Source of the DNA: an uncultured Eubacterium sp.
GTDB taxonomy: Bacteria; Bacillota; Clostridia; Lachnospirales; Lachnospiraceae
Direction of reading: 5' to 3'
NCBI GenBank assembly: GCA_910579145.1
Contig: CAJTTQ010000008.1
Coordinates: 14,524-27,488 of the forward strand
DNA: 12,965 bases
In this document: piece by piece, positions 1 through 7,393 of the stretch
Numbering within the stretch: the first letter of the stretch is position 1
Layout of the letters: every line of letters begins with the position of its first letter
Program-made: the position numbers and the translations under genes
The notes under the pieces: generated by a model
What the model was told of the DNA's origin: nothing
What the model saw: the letters and a program-made list of their open reading frames with translations, nothing else
The model's database searches: none

Positions 1-311
1 AAAAAACCATTTTTCCAAGCAATACCATCTTCCTGATACTCTACCCCAAGAAAATTTCTCAACTCAGTCAATCCAGCAGTTATTTTAACAGAATTCGCAT
101 AACAGTCCAAAAAGTCATTAATATTATTTGCTTTCATAAAGCAAAGCCTTACTAAGGCATACTCTGCTTCTGTCTTTTTACGATCTTCTTCCGTCAACAA
201 ACAAACCGCTATAAAATATGCTATTTTCTTATAAATAAAGCGAAAAACAATGACAGCTTTTTCATGAACGATCATTTCTTTTCTCAGCACTTTTAAATTA
301 TTTAATGGCAT
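1..311 (-). CDS. Hypothetical protein, possibly DUF6037-like (partial, 3' end outside window)
   Basis: The open frame begins at an ATG (311-309) preceded by a strong GGGAGGTG ribosome site and runs off the left edge, giving about 103 residues. The protein starts MPLNNLKVLRKEM. It has a YALVRLCFMK stretch around residues 51-60 and an LRNFLGVEY stretch around residues 83-91. From memory this pattern, with 'YAL+ L F' followed by 'LR FFGIEY', resembles the DUF6037 family of uncharacterised Firmicutes proteins. That match is unverified and no function should be drawn from it. There is no signal peptide or membrane segment. The DNA is much more AT-rich than the genes from 900 onward, which suggests horizontally acquired DNA. 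The coding call is firm because of the ribosome site and the uninterrupted frame. The family assignment is weak. Confidence 0.7.
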   Translation of the reverse strand, partial: MPLNNLKVLRKEMIVHEKAVIVFRFIYKKIAYFIAVCLLTEEDRKKTEAEYALVRLCFMKANNINDFLDCYANSVKITAGLTELRNFLGVEYQEDGIAWKNGF

Positions 312-394
312 ATGAATACACCTCCCAGATAACATTGATCACTCTTACTTTATTTAGGTTTTAAGCGGACATGCCCTCTATAATGCAGCTAATA

Positions 395-762
395 TTATGT
401 CGGACGACAGATCTTCCCAGACTGGCCAGGCGGATCCTCTTCCTGACGCTGCCGCTCCTCTTCCTCCCGCAGGATACGCCTCAAACTCCTGACAAGCGAT
501 AAAATAATGCGGATCTCATTCTCCGAACAACTCCCCAACTCCTGTAAAAGCATACTCTCTACCCTGAATTTCCCCTCTTTTTCCGGATAAAAAAGGGAAA
601 AAACCGGAAGATCCAGCTCACGTACCAGAGCGAATAAAATTTGAAATTGCGGATCGTCCTCTTACAAACCCCGACGCGCTCAGCCAAAGCCTCCTGTGTC
701 AAATGTTTACTTTTTCTCATTTCACGTACAAGATCACCTAGTTGGACTCCCCTTTGGTTCAT
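395..762 (-). pseudogene. XRE-family helix-turn-helix regulator, frameshifted by a small internal deletion
   Basis: The gene starts at ATG 762 with a TGAGGTGA ribosome site. The first 37 codons encode a Cro/C1-type helix-turn-helix: LGDLVREMRKSKHLTQEALA, then ERVGVCKRTI. Just after this (near 650-656) the frame becomes nonsense and stops at 559. The family's continuation is present in another frame: PQFQILFALVRELDLPVF, then a Glu/Arg-rich tail ending at TAA 397-395. The piece missing between them is the short segment that normally completes the fourth helix and reads towards a 'GNP' turn. The two frames differ by 2 modulo 3, so the lesion is a deletion of 3n+1 bases, probably about 22. The intact protein would have been about 120-130 residues. 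Such regulators often sit on integrative elements, so this looks like the remnant of one. A sequencing error is unlikely because a block of conserved residues is missing, not a single base. Confidence 0.8.
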
Positions 763-782
763 TCCGTTTCACCTCAGGGGAA

Positions 783-811
783 ATTATATAACACATATTT
801 CCGCTGTACAA
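783..811 (-). promoter_or_regulatory. Sigma-A type promoter of the broken XRE gene
   Basis: Reading the minus strand there is a TTGTAC -35 box (811-806), a spacer of exactly 17 nt, and a perfect TATAAT -10 box (788-783). These lie about 20 nt upstream of the ATG at 762, so the leader is short. The promoter looks intact although the gene it serves is broken. Confidence 0.7.
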
Positions 812-886
812 TAGGCTTTAGTTCCTGTCAACGTGCACTTTTTTTCACTTTTTCGACAAATTTCGCACGGCCAGATTTCTTTCACG

Positions 887-1504
887 TTATAAGCCGATCC
901 AGCGCTCCATCCTGCGCTTATCCACTTCCATCTGCGCGCGGCTCTCCGAGCGGACGGCCAGATCCGTCACTTCCTCATCCCGGCCGGGCGTCAGACCATA
1001 GACGCACAGTTCTTTTTCCTGATATTCAATTCCGGCGACATAGTAACTCTCCCCGCAGATCTCTACGCTCCTGCCGATCGCTTTCGTACTTCCGAACAGC
1101 CGCCACGCCGTATCTTCCCCCAATATACAATACCCCGTCGCCGAAAACGCGAGCCGGTTCGCGCCCGGAAACAGGATGGACGCATCCCCGGCGACTCCCA
1201 GCGTCCTCACCTCGGTACTGCGGTTATATTCCGCATTCGTCACGGTCTCGGACTCGTGTTCGATCCAAACGACGGCGTCCAGTCCCTCCGCCGGCAGTTT
1301 GCCCATACACTGCTGCAGCCTCTTGTCATATACGACAGGCGTCGTAAGCTTTACCTTCTCTATATGCGGACGGCCGGCAATAACATAAAAGATGCACAAC
1401 CCGGCGACGACGACACTCACCGCCAGCAGAAAAAATACGACTACTTTCTTTTTTCCCACCCGCTTATTGATCCTCTTATTCCTCATCCTGTCATTCCTCA
1501 TCAT
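887..1504 (-). CDS. Small membrane protein resembling a MacB periplasmic core domain, without permease part
   Basis: The protein has 205 residues. A basic N-terminus is followed by a single transmembrane segment (about residues 21-43). The extracytoplasmic domain includes GYCILGEDTAWRLFG (about 124-138) and then GRSVEICGESYYVAGI. In MacB/FtsX-type ABC permeases this 'LG...A.RLFG...G..I...G..Y.V.GV' pattern marks the periplasmic core domain (MacB_PCD). The three C-terminal FtsX helices of a full permease (about 400 residues) are absent. The frame ends cleanly with ERWIGL and no homologous continuation was noticed downstream. The start has a GGGGGAGG ribosome site 6 nt upstream. It overlaps the upstream adaptor gene by 14 nt, so the two are probably translationally coupled and act together. 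It could be a truncated permease or a genuine short accessory subunit; the clean overlap and ribosome site favour the latter. Confidence 0.75.
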   Translation of the reverse strand: MMRNDRMRNKRINKRVGKKKVVVFFLLAVSVVVAGLCIFYVIAGRPHIEKVKLTTPVVYDKRLQQCMGKLPAEGLDAVVWIEHESETVTNAEYNRSTEVRTLGVAGDASILFPGANRLAFSATGYCILGEDTAWRLFGSTKAIGRSVEICGESYYVAGIEYQEKELCVYGLTPGRDEEVTDLAVRSESRAQMEVDKRRMERWIGL

Positions 1505-2999
1505 CCGTATCCTCCCCCGATTCCACCAAACGGACTTTATCGCCCGGCGCTACCGCCTTACTGGCAAATACGACGATCTCGTCCTCTTCCTGCAGGGAAC
1601 CATCCTCCAATGCGGCGTCGCTCTCATTTTGATCCAAAACGGTCACTTCCTTCTTGACCACGCTCCACTCGGTCCCCAGAATCGTATCCACTTCCCGCAT
1701 CAAAAGGACATAATCCTTGTTATTGTCTGAATAGAGCGCGGAAAGCGGAACACAGCACGAAAACTGCCGCGATTTGTCCGTCCTCTCGAGCGACCCCGTT
1801 TCCCCCAAAAAATGATCCTTTCCCGATGCCGTGGCAACAGCTTCATACGTGCCGTCCTCCGTCGGCCGGATCGCCGAAATGACACAGTCCTCTTCCTTCA
1901 CCTTCCCATTCTGAAAAGTGAGCGTCACCGTATCCCCGGTAGACAAAAGCTGCGTCTGCTCCTCCGTGAGCACCGCGCGGAAATTCCAGCCGCGTGACCC
2001 GTCCGCCAGAAGGATCGCCGCGCTGTCCGCTGTCCGGTCGCCCGCCTTCACACAGCACTCGGTAACATAACCGTCCGTCTCACTGACGACCTTCCCCTTG
2101 CTATCCAACAGCTTTTGAAACCCTTCCCTCTGCTTCCGCAATTGTTCAATCGCATTTTTTCCTTCCAACTGCGCGCTCTCGTCAACCGGTTCCGTATCCC
2201 CGGCCTCCCCGACCGCCCGTTTTGCCTGCAGAACCGCACTCTTCCGATCCGCCTTCGCCGTAGAGAGCGCCGCCCTCTTCTGCTCCAGATCCTCTCTGAG
2301 CGCCTTCTTTCCCTCTTCCCACTCCGCCTCCACAGACGAAACAAGCTTCTCCTTGTAAATATCAAATGTATCCCTGTCCTCCTGCGTCGCCCCATTCCGC
2401 TCCGCCTGCCTCTTATACACCTGATACTCCACATCCTTTTTAACCTTCTCTTCCAAAAAATCCCCGCGCGCCGGATACTCCTCCCACTTCTCCTTCGCCC
2501 GCTCATACGCGCTCCGCGCATCAGAAACCGCCTGATCCTGCACCTCCCGCGCATTCTGAAGTTCCCTCTCCGCCCTCTGCCTCGCCTTCTGCGCCGTCTG
2601 CCCCGCTGCCCTCTTACTCTCAACCGCCGCCGCGATCTTCTCCTCCTCCAACTTAATCTTCTCTCCCACATCCTGGGTCAACTCCTCGAGATCCGCAACA
2701 TCCACCCGCATCAAAACCTTCCCCTTCTCCACCTTCTCCCCCGCTTTCACACAAATCTCCTGCACCCGCACACCTTCCGCCACAACAACGTCCCTCTCCC
2801 TGGCCGCCTCAACCACCCCCGAAACACTAACCTCATGGGAAATACTCTTCCCCGCCGCCCGTCCCGTCTCCACCTGCGGCATCTGATACGCATAAATCCC
2901 CCTCGAAACCCCCGTACAAACTCCCATAACACCCAAAAACCCTAAAAACACCCGAACCGCTTTCTTCCTTCTCTTCCCAATCTCCATACGACTCATCAT
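1491..2999 (-). CDS. HlyD/MacA-like membrane-fusion (efflux adaptor) protein
   Basis: This is a 502-residue protein. It has an N-terminal membrane anchor (about residues 13-33), then a lipoyl-like half (VVEAARERDVVVAEGVRVQE, with KAGEKVEKGKVLMRVD). A long charged coiled-coil region follows (about 105-295, rich in Glu, Lys, Arg and Ala). The second lipoyl half is VSETDGYVTECCVKAGD, with a beta-barrel (VTLTFQNGKV) and an acidic C-terminus. This is the order seen in periplasmic adaptor/HlyD-family proteins, which link an inner-membrane transporter to its export path. In Gram-positives they work with MacB-type ABC exporters. Start: ATG 2999 with AGGAAGGA upstream; an adjacent second ATG is an alternative. 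The next gene overlaps its end. No ATPase lies nearby, so the partner must be encoded elsewhere or is the small protein downstream. The non-coding strand is strikingly pyrimidine-rich here, which creates long meaningless antisense frames. Confidence 0.88.
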   Translation of the reverse strand: MMSRMEIGKRRKKAVRVFLGFLGVMGVCTGVSRGIYAYQMPQVETGRAAGKSISHEVSVSGVVEAARERDVVVAEGVRVQEICVKAGEKVEKGKVLMRVDVADLEELTQDVGEKIKLEEEKIAAAVESKRAAGQTAQKARQRAERELQNAREVQDQAVSDARSAYERAKEKWEEYPARGDFLEEKVKKDVEYQVYKRQAERNGATQEDRDTFDIYKEKLVSSVEAEWEEGKKALREDLEQKRAALSTAKADRKSAVLQAKRAVGEAGDTEPVDESAQLEGKNAIEQLRKQREGFQKLLDSKGKVVSETDGYVTECCVKAGDRTADSAAILLADGSRGWNFRAVLTEEQTQLLSTGDTVTLTFQNGKVKEEDCVISAIRPTEDGTYEAVATASGKDHFLGETGSLERTDKSRQFSCCVPLSALYSDNNKDYVLLMREVDTILGTEWSVVKKEVTVLDQNESDAALEDGSLQEEDEIVVFASKAVAPGDKVRLVESGEDTDDEE

Positions 3000-3033
3000 C
3001 CACCAATCCTTCCTATCATGTCAAAACCTACAA

Positions 3034-3039
3034 ATTATA
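3034..3039 (-). promoter_or_regulatory. Possible -10 box for the adaptor gene
   Basis: A perfect TATAAT is read on the minus strand about 35 nt upstream of the adaptor start, which would give a leader of roughly 28 nt. No convincing -35 hexamer lies 16-18 nt further up, so the call rests on the -10 match and position alone. If real, the adaptor pair is transcribed separately from the sugar permease genes beyond the palindrome. Confidence 0.35.
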
Positions 3040-3092
3040 ATAAAACACAAACCCATTTCCCCCTACCCAAAACTCTCGCACCTCATCCTCCT

Positions 3093-3134
3093 CCCTTGCC
3101 CCACCCGTCTCTTCCTCCCACCCCTACTCCCCCC
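3093..3134 (-). other. G-tract cluster in the leader region of the adaptor gene
   Basis: On the minus strand six runs of three to six G occur within 42 nt (3134-3129, 3124-3121, 3119-3117, 3106-3104, 3102-3099, 3095-3093), with loops of 4, 1, 10, 1 and 3 nt. Four or more tracts this close could fold as a G-quadruplex, although one loop is longer than the classic limit of 7. The run lies upstream of the proposed -10 box and inside the gap between two genes on the same strand. No coding frame is credible here. Confidence 0.35.
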
Positions 3135-3148
3135 GTGGCAAAAGTCCA

Positions 3149-3310
3149 GGCAGGGGCCCCAGTGGCATTCCCATTCGGGCCCATTATAAATGCGTCGGTC
3201 CTTAGGCTGCGTCTATCGTGCGCCCCCGCGCACGATGCGGCCTTAGTACCGCTACGCATTTATCAACGAAAGTGATGGGCCCGAATGGGAATGCCACTGG
3301 GGCCCCTGCC
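3149..3310. repeat. 162-nt near-perfect palindrome (nested hairpin element)
   Basis: The outer arms 3149-3183 and 3276-3310 are a perfect 35-bp inverted repeat, beginning GGCAGGGGCCCC. Inside are a perfect 10-bp stem (3186-3195 with 3254-3263), then a roughly 14-bp imperfect stem (3197-3210 with 3237-3250). The tip is a perfect 9-bp stem (ATCGTGCGC 3215-3223 with 3228-3236) closed by a CCCC tetraloop. Bulges are on one side only (3264-3275 on the right, 3211-3214 on the left). Beyond the arms, AAAAG (3140-3144) and CTTTT (3315-3319) pair across a 4x4 internal loop. It sits 11 nt after the stop codon of the sugar permease and 150 nt before the adaptor start. It encodes nothing. It could be a MITE/REP-like mobile repeat, or a transcript-end or processing structure. 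There is no long U tract as in a standard terminator. Confidence 0.85.
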
Positions 3311-3320
3311 GCGCCTTTTC

Positions 3321-4166
3321 TCACCCTTTAACCCCCGCCGCCACAATCCCCTTCTCCAGATAATCCTGCCCCGCCGCGAACACAAACACCGCCGGAACCA
3401 GCGTCACGACCGACGCCGCCAGCGCCGTCCCCGCCTGCTCAGGCCCGATCTCCGGCAGATACAGAGAAAGCGGCCACAGCGTTTTATCCTTTAAGAAAGC
3501 CAATGGCTGTTCCATCATATTCCAGGCATCGAGAAATCCCAAAATGATCGCGGACAAAATCCCCGGCGACCCGAGCGGAATCCCCACCATCCAAAAGATC
3601 CGGAACTCCCCGGCGCCGTCCACGCGCGCCGCCTCCAGCATTTCTTTCGGCACCGACGTAAAACCACGGTAAATAAGAAACACGGGAAATGTCGAAAACA
3701 CGGCCGGCAGTATGACGGACGCCTGTGTATCCATCAGGTGCATGCCGTTCATCACAAGATACGACGGCAGCATCGTCACCTGAAACGGAAGGAGCATCAG
3801 CATCACATAGAGCGTGAACAAAATTCCGCGCCCCCGAAAACGGTACACGGCGAACGCCCACGCCGCCGGAACAGCTACGAGCAGCTGTCCAGCGATAACG
3901 AGCGACACGATCTTCACCGAATTCCAAAACACCGTGAAAAACTCGGGCATCCGAAACAACAGTTTCGAAAAATGGGAAATCGTGGGATAGCAGGGCAACA
4001 ATGTCCATTGGATCCCCCCGCTCCCCTCCGCGCCCGATAATACCGGCCGCAGACTGTCCGCCAGTTCATTTCCGCTCTTGAGCGAGCCAAAAAGTACGAG
4101 TACGACCGGCGCGCAGACAAGCGCTGCCAGACAGAACACGACCACTGTCACAAAACATTTCTTCAA
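3321..4166 (-). CDS. Sugar ABC transporter permease, MalG type (CUT1 family)
   Basis: This is a 281-residue membrane protein with about six hydrophobic segments, starting with an N-terminal helix followed by FGSLKSGNE. The cytoplasmic EAA loop that contacts the ATPase is plain: EAARVDGAGEFRIFWMVGIP. This sequence and its position are typical of the second (MalG/LacG-like) permease of carbohydrate importers of the CUT1 group. It would pair with the upstream permease to form the channel. The start is a TTG (4166-4164) preceded by TGAGGTGT; the preceding gene ends only 10 nt before it, and no ATG in this position gives a complete N-terminus. The substrate cannot be read from the sequence. It is the last gene of the transporter operon; the large palindrome begins right after its stop. 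Confidence 0.92.
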   Translation of the reverse strand: MKKCFVTVVVFCLAALVCAPVVLVLFGSLKSGNELADSLRPVLSGAEGSGGIQWTLLPCYPTISHFSKLLFRMPEFFTVFWNSVKIVSLVIAGQLLVAVPAAWAFAVYRFRGRGILFTLYVMLMLLPFQVTMLPSYLVMNGMHLMDTQASVILPAVFSTFPVFLIYRGFTSVPKEMLEAARVDGAGEFRIFWMVGIPLGSPGILSAIILGFLDAWNMMEQPLAFLKDKTLWPLSLYLPEIGPEQAGTALAASVVTLVPAVFVFAAGQDYLEKGIVAAGVKG

Positions 4167-4176
4167 CAGTCACACC

Positions 4177-5049
4177 TCACTTTTCTTCCCACAAATGCTG
4201 CAATACCAGAACGAACAAAACGAATACGATCGTGATGCAGACGGCAGCAGCAGCCATTTTGTCAATCTCCAGATTGGTAAACCAGTTGTTAAACAGATGC
4301 TGGAGCAGATACATCTGCTGCTGCGGATACGCCCCCGCCACCAGATACGCTTCCCGGAACACCTTAAAGGAATTGAGGAAGGATAATATGGTGATCGTAT
4401 ACAGGATTGGCTTCAGGCCGGGCAGCACCACGTAGAAAAAGCATTTCAGCTCAGAGGCTCCGTCGGTCCTCGCCGCCTCCTTTAATTCCTCAGGAACGCC
4501 GTGGAGTCCGGCCAGCCAGAGCACGATCGTATATCCCAGGTTCTTCCACACATAACTCATGATCAGTACCCAGAACGACGCCCCCGTTCCGAGCCAGTCG
4601 ACGGGCGCCAGCCCGAACAGGCCGAGCCCCTCATTGATCAGCCCGTTTTTGTGGAACAGCATCTTCCATATGAGCACGACCGTCGCCGTCGGCACCGCCA
4701 TCGGAAAGAGGTAGGCCGACTTCAGGCCCTGTACCCATTTCAGCCGGTTGATCGCCAGCGAGAGGAGAAGCGACAATACGACTAACAGCGGCAGTCCGAT
4801 TCCCACAAACCGCAGCGTATTTTTCACGGCCAGTAAGAACGCCTGATTTGAAAAGATCGTGCGGTAATTGTCGACGCCGCAGAACTGCTGCGTCACGGCC
4901 GTCTGGAACGAGCGCTTTCCCACATCGGCAAACGGGATGAGCACGAAAATAAACACGCCCGCCAGACTCGGCAGCAGGAACAAAAACCGCACATTACTCC
5001 TGCAGATGGAGCGAAATTTTCTGGACGATCTCTTCCACACTTTCCTCAA
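4177..5049 (-). CDS. Sugar ABC transporter permease, MalF/UgpA type (CUT1 family)
   Basis: The longest frame is 290 residues. It contains FLFLLPSLAGVFIFVLIPF (first membrane helix) and the EAA loop EAARTDGASELKCFFYVVLP. Both are hallmarks of the first permease of CUT1 sugar importers (MalF/UgpA/LacF-like). It forms a heterodimer with the MalG-type product downstream. The start is uncertain. The longest frame begins with TTG 5049, deep inside the binding-protein gene (56-bp overlap). A GTG at 4992-4990, one base after that gene's TAA and preceded by AGGAG (5001-4997), would give a protein starting directly at the first helix and fits normal family length. I favour the GTG. An ATG overlapping the TAA (4994-4992) is out of frame. 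No ATPase gene is present; in Firmicutes such importers commonly share an MsmX/MsmK-type ATPase encoded elsewhere. Confidence 0.9.
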   Translation of the reverse strand: MRKVWKRSSRKFRSICRSNVRFLFLLPSLAGVFIFVLIPFADVGKRSFQTAVTQQFCGVDNYRTIFSNQAFLLAVKNTLRFVGIGLPLLVVLSLLLSLAINRLKWVQGLKSAYLFPMAVPTATVVLIWKMLFHKNGLINEGLGLFGLAPVDWLGTGASFWVLIMSYVWKNLGYTIVLWLAGLHGVPEELKEAARTDGASELKCFFYVVLPGLKPILYTITILSFLNSFKVFREAYLVAGAYPQQQMYLLQHLFNNWFTNLEIDKMAAAAVCITIVFVLFVLVLQHLWEEK

Positions 5050-7327
5050 CCCCTTTTTCTCCGGTAAGGGCTTTTGCCCCGATGGAAACTACCTCGTTCC
5101 TCCATTCGTTTTGCGCCATGACCGGCGTCTTCCGTGACTCGATGAGCTTTTTCAGTTGATCGATCTCTGTCTGTCCCGGCCATGATATATCCAGCTCCAC
5201 GGTATTTCCGTCTTTATCCTCTGCACTCGTCCCTATCGTAGAATCCGGAGACGGATTGGTCGTAAACTCCTTGAACGCATCCGCGTTCACCGGGAATCCG
5301 TCTGACAGATCCTTTGCCTGTACGTCCTTCCCCAGAAGAACGCGGACAAATTCCTTCGCCAGTTCCGTATTTTTAGACGTTGCCGCGATCCCGACCGTCC
5401 CAGTCGGACAGAACACATCCTTGCACTGACCGTCCCACGCCTGAAATGTCTGGCCGCCAAACTTATTATTCACTGATGTAACTTGCTGAAAATCCATCAT
5501 CGACGTGAGATAACCGGCAGTGACAACCTGCGTTTTCCTCAACTGCTCAAACACGTTGGAGACGCTCTGCATCATCTGCGTTACCTTTTTCTCGTCTTTG
5601 TAATACTTTTTGTAATCCTCGATATTTTCCTCATGACGCTTTTTTTCTCCCGAGTCCAGATTTTTCTGATCCGCGTCATACAGGCGCTTTGCCTGCGTGA
5701 GGAATTCTTTCAGTTTTTCCCGGTCTATCGTTTTTTCTTCGCTTAACCAGGCATCCGCCGACAAAAGATACATTTTTTCCAGTAATTCCTCGGCCGTATA
5801 CGTTCCCAGCACCGTTTCCGTGACGCCGGACTGTCCCGCCTGTTTCTCGGCCATATCGGCCAGCGACGCCAGGTCCGTTACGCCCGAAATCGTGGAACTT
5901 TTTCCGATCAACAGCGGTATCTGGATGCGGAACGGGATGGCAAATAACCCCTGGTCGCTCTGAAAGCCTTTCGCGATGCTGTCAAAAAAATGTTCCTTGC
6001 TTTCCAATTCCTGTACGAAATCGCTGCAGTCCGCAAGCATTCCTTTTTCCTCGTAGGAATCCATCGGCATGCCGTCCAGAAGGATCAGATCCGGCCCGTC
6101 TCCCGCCAGCAGCTTCGTATTCAGGTTTTTGATGGCGTCGCTCTCGGTCACGCCGTTCTCACCGCTCACGCCGACTTCAAAGCGGACAAATACTTCCTTA
6201 TTTTTTTTGCGGAACATACTGATCGCCTGCCGCACCGTTTCATTGTCATACAAGCCGTAGATCGTGACCTGCTGTTCCGGCACGACCGACGCCTCCGCAT
6301 CGTAAACATAGGAATCGAGCTCCCCGTCCCGGTAAAGAATGAGAAAGGAACCGTCCTCGTTCTGCAGCATTTCCACCGGCGGCTTTGACGGATCCCCCAG
6401 ACTGGTGATCGCGCTGTCCGCCAGCCGTTCCATGACGCTGCCGCCGACGGCATGGCCTGCAATTCCCTCGCAGCCGGCGATATATACGGTCTGGTCATCT
6501 GTGCCATTTTTCGCGCCGCAGATCACCGTGCCGAACCGTTTTTCAGTCTGCTTTGCCACATAATCATTGAGCGTCTCGTCATCCGCCTTCATCTCGCCGC
6601 TCTTCATATCATAGAAATAAACCTTTCTGCCATCCGTCGCCAGGAGCGTCCCGCCATTAAAGCCAAACGCAGCTTCTCCCTCTGACTCCAAAGAAAAAAT
6701 TTCTTTACATGTTTTTTTCTTGTAATCAATTTCATATACCTTGGAAGAGTTCGTCGCGGCAAACAGCCTTCCGTCTGGGGAAAATACGCTGCTCGTCAGA
6801 CTGGCGTGGTATTTTTCGATCCCGAGTTCAAATTCCGTGGTCGTCCCATCCGGCTTCTGATAGACATACTTTTCCGGATACGTTTTTCCTTCTACTTTCT
6901 TTTCCCATAAAATATAGGAAAAAAAGACGGCGCCGTCCGCAGCCACTGCCGCGCTCGTGATCTCGGCCTCCACGCCGTTCAGCAGTTTTTTCATCTCTTT
7001 GATCTCTTTTGTCTTCCATGACTTGCCATTATCTTTGGAAATACTTTTCATACCGTTGTAAGTGTCCACGATCACGAGGCTTCCGTCCGACAGGCGCCGC
7101 ATCGTGCCTGATCCGGTAAAGTCCTTAGGCGTTTCCAGCTGCGTCTCGATATATCTTCCTTTCGCCTGCGACGTGTTTTCCACGTTGCCGCCCGCCGCTC
7201 CGTCGCCGCTTTTCCCCGGTGACCCGGCGTCCGTTCCGTCCGGCGCCGCACAGCCTGCCGTCAGGAGCATTAGGATCAGGGCCAGGACGCCCGCCATCCA
7301 TGATCTTCTTTTTTTATGTTTTCTCAT
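4994..7327 (-). CDS. Lipoprotein: propeller-like domain fused to extracellular solute-binding domain
   Basis: The protein has 777 residues with a basic N-terminus, a hydrophobic core and the lipobox LTAGC (Cys26), so it is exported and lipid-anchored. Residues about 55-350 contain repeated 'DG..(hydrophobic)..' strands: DGSLVIVDTYN, DGAVFFSYI, DGRLFAATNSS, DGRKVYFYD and DGSFLILYRDG. One clear Asp-box is present (S97-x-D-x-G-x-x-W104). This suggests a beta-propeller of six or seven blades. From about residue 351 (VTIYGLYDNETVRQAISMF, then AGDGPDLILLDG) the rest is a family-1 type sugar-binding protein. Usual binding lipoproteins are only about 400-450 residues, so the propeller is an added module. 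The start is ATG 7327, preceded by GGGAG at 9 nt. A longer frame begins at 7381, but its extra 18 residues are charged and the ribosome site lies inside them. It is the first gene of the transporter operon, divergent from the two-component genes. Confidence 0.9.
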   Translation of the reverse strand: MRKHKKRRSWMAGVLALILMLLTAGCAAPDGTDAGSPGKSGDGAAGGNVENTSQAKGRYIETQLETPKDFTGSGTMRRLSDGSLVIVDTYNGMKSISKDNGKSWKTKEIKEMKKLLNGVEAEITSAAVAADGAVFFSYILWEKKVEGKTYPEKYVYQKPDGTTTEFELGIEKYHASLTSSVFSPDGRLFAATNSSKVYEIDYKKKTCKEIFSLESEGEAAFGFNGGTLLATDGRKVYFYDMKSGEMKADDETLNDYVAKQTEKRFGTVICGAKNGTDDQTVYIAGCEGIAGHAVGGSVMERLADSAITSLGDPSKPPVEMLQNEDGSFLILYRDGELDSYVYDAEASVVPEQQVTIYGLYDNETVRQAISMFRKKNKEVFVRFEVGVSGENGVTESDAIKNLNTKLLAGDGPDLILLDGMPMDSYEEKGMLADCSDFVQELESKEHFFDSIAKGFQSDQGLFAIPFRIQIPLLIGKSSTISGVTDLASLADMAEKQAGQSGVTETVLGTYTAEELLEKMYLLSADAWLSEEKTIDREKLKEFLTQAKRLYDADQKNLDSGEKKRHEENIEDYKKYYKDEKKVTQMMQSVSNVFEQLRKTQVVTAGYLTSMMDFQQVTSVNNKFGGQTFQAWDGQCKDVFCPTGTVGIAATSKNTELAKEFVRVLLGKDVQAKDLSDGFPVNADAFKEFTTNPSPDSTIGTSAEDKDGNTVELDISWPGQTEIDQLKKLIESRKTPVMAQNEWRNEVVSIGAKALTGEKGVEESVEEIVQKISLHLQE

Positions 7328-7393
7328 CTTTTTCTTCTCCCTTCTAATTATAAGTGTAGAGTTTTTCCGTGCTTTTTGCACTTCACAGGTAAC

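Noticed and set aside
742..1347. Plus-strand frame of 201 codons opposite the small membrane protein
   Set aside because: Ser/Arg/Pro-rich translation typical of an antisense shadow; it runs through the intergenic promoter and into the opposite gene.
1361..1377. Attachment site or insertion-sequence ends flanking the AT-rich segments
   Set aside because: I looked for matching direct or inverted repeats near 360, 880 and 11,400 and saw none that I could support; no transposase or integrase gene is complete in the window.
2115..2945. Plus-strand open frame of 276 codons antisense to the adaptor gene
   Set aside because: Composition is almost only Leu, Arg, Pro, His and Asn, as expected from reading a purine-rich gene backwards. 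No ribosome site or recognisable domain, while the minus frame has clear HlyD features.
3149..3310. Simple rho-independent terminator for the sugar operon
   Set aside because: The stem is far longer than usual, has several nested stems, and on the minus strand is followed by TGGACTTTTG rather than a run of U. A transcript-end role is possible but not a standard terminator.
3000..3320. CRISPR array, tRNA or riboswitch in the largest non-coding gap
   Set aside because: No repeated spacer pattern, cloverleaf or known aptamer core is seen; only the palindrome, the G-tracts and a -10-like box.
7327..7381. Longer N-terminus for the binding lipoprotein from 7381
   Set aside because: The added 18 residues are charged, would displace the signal peptide, and include the ribosome site of the ATG at 7327.
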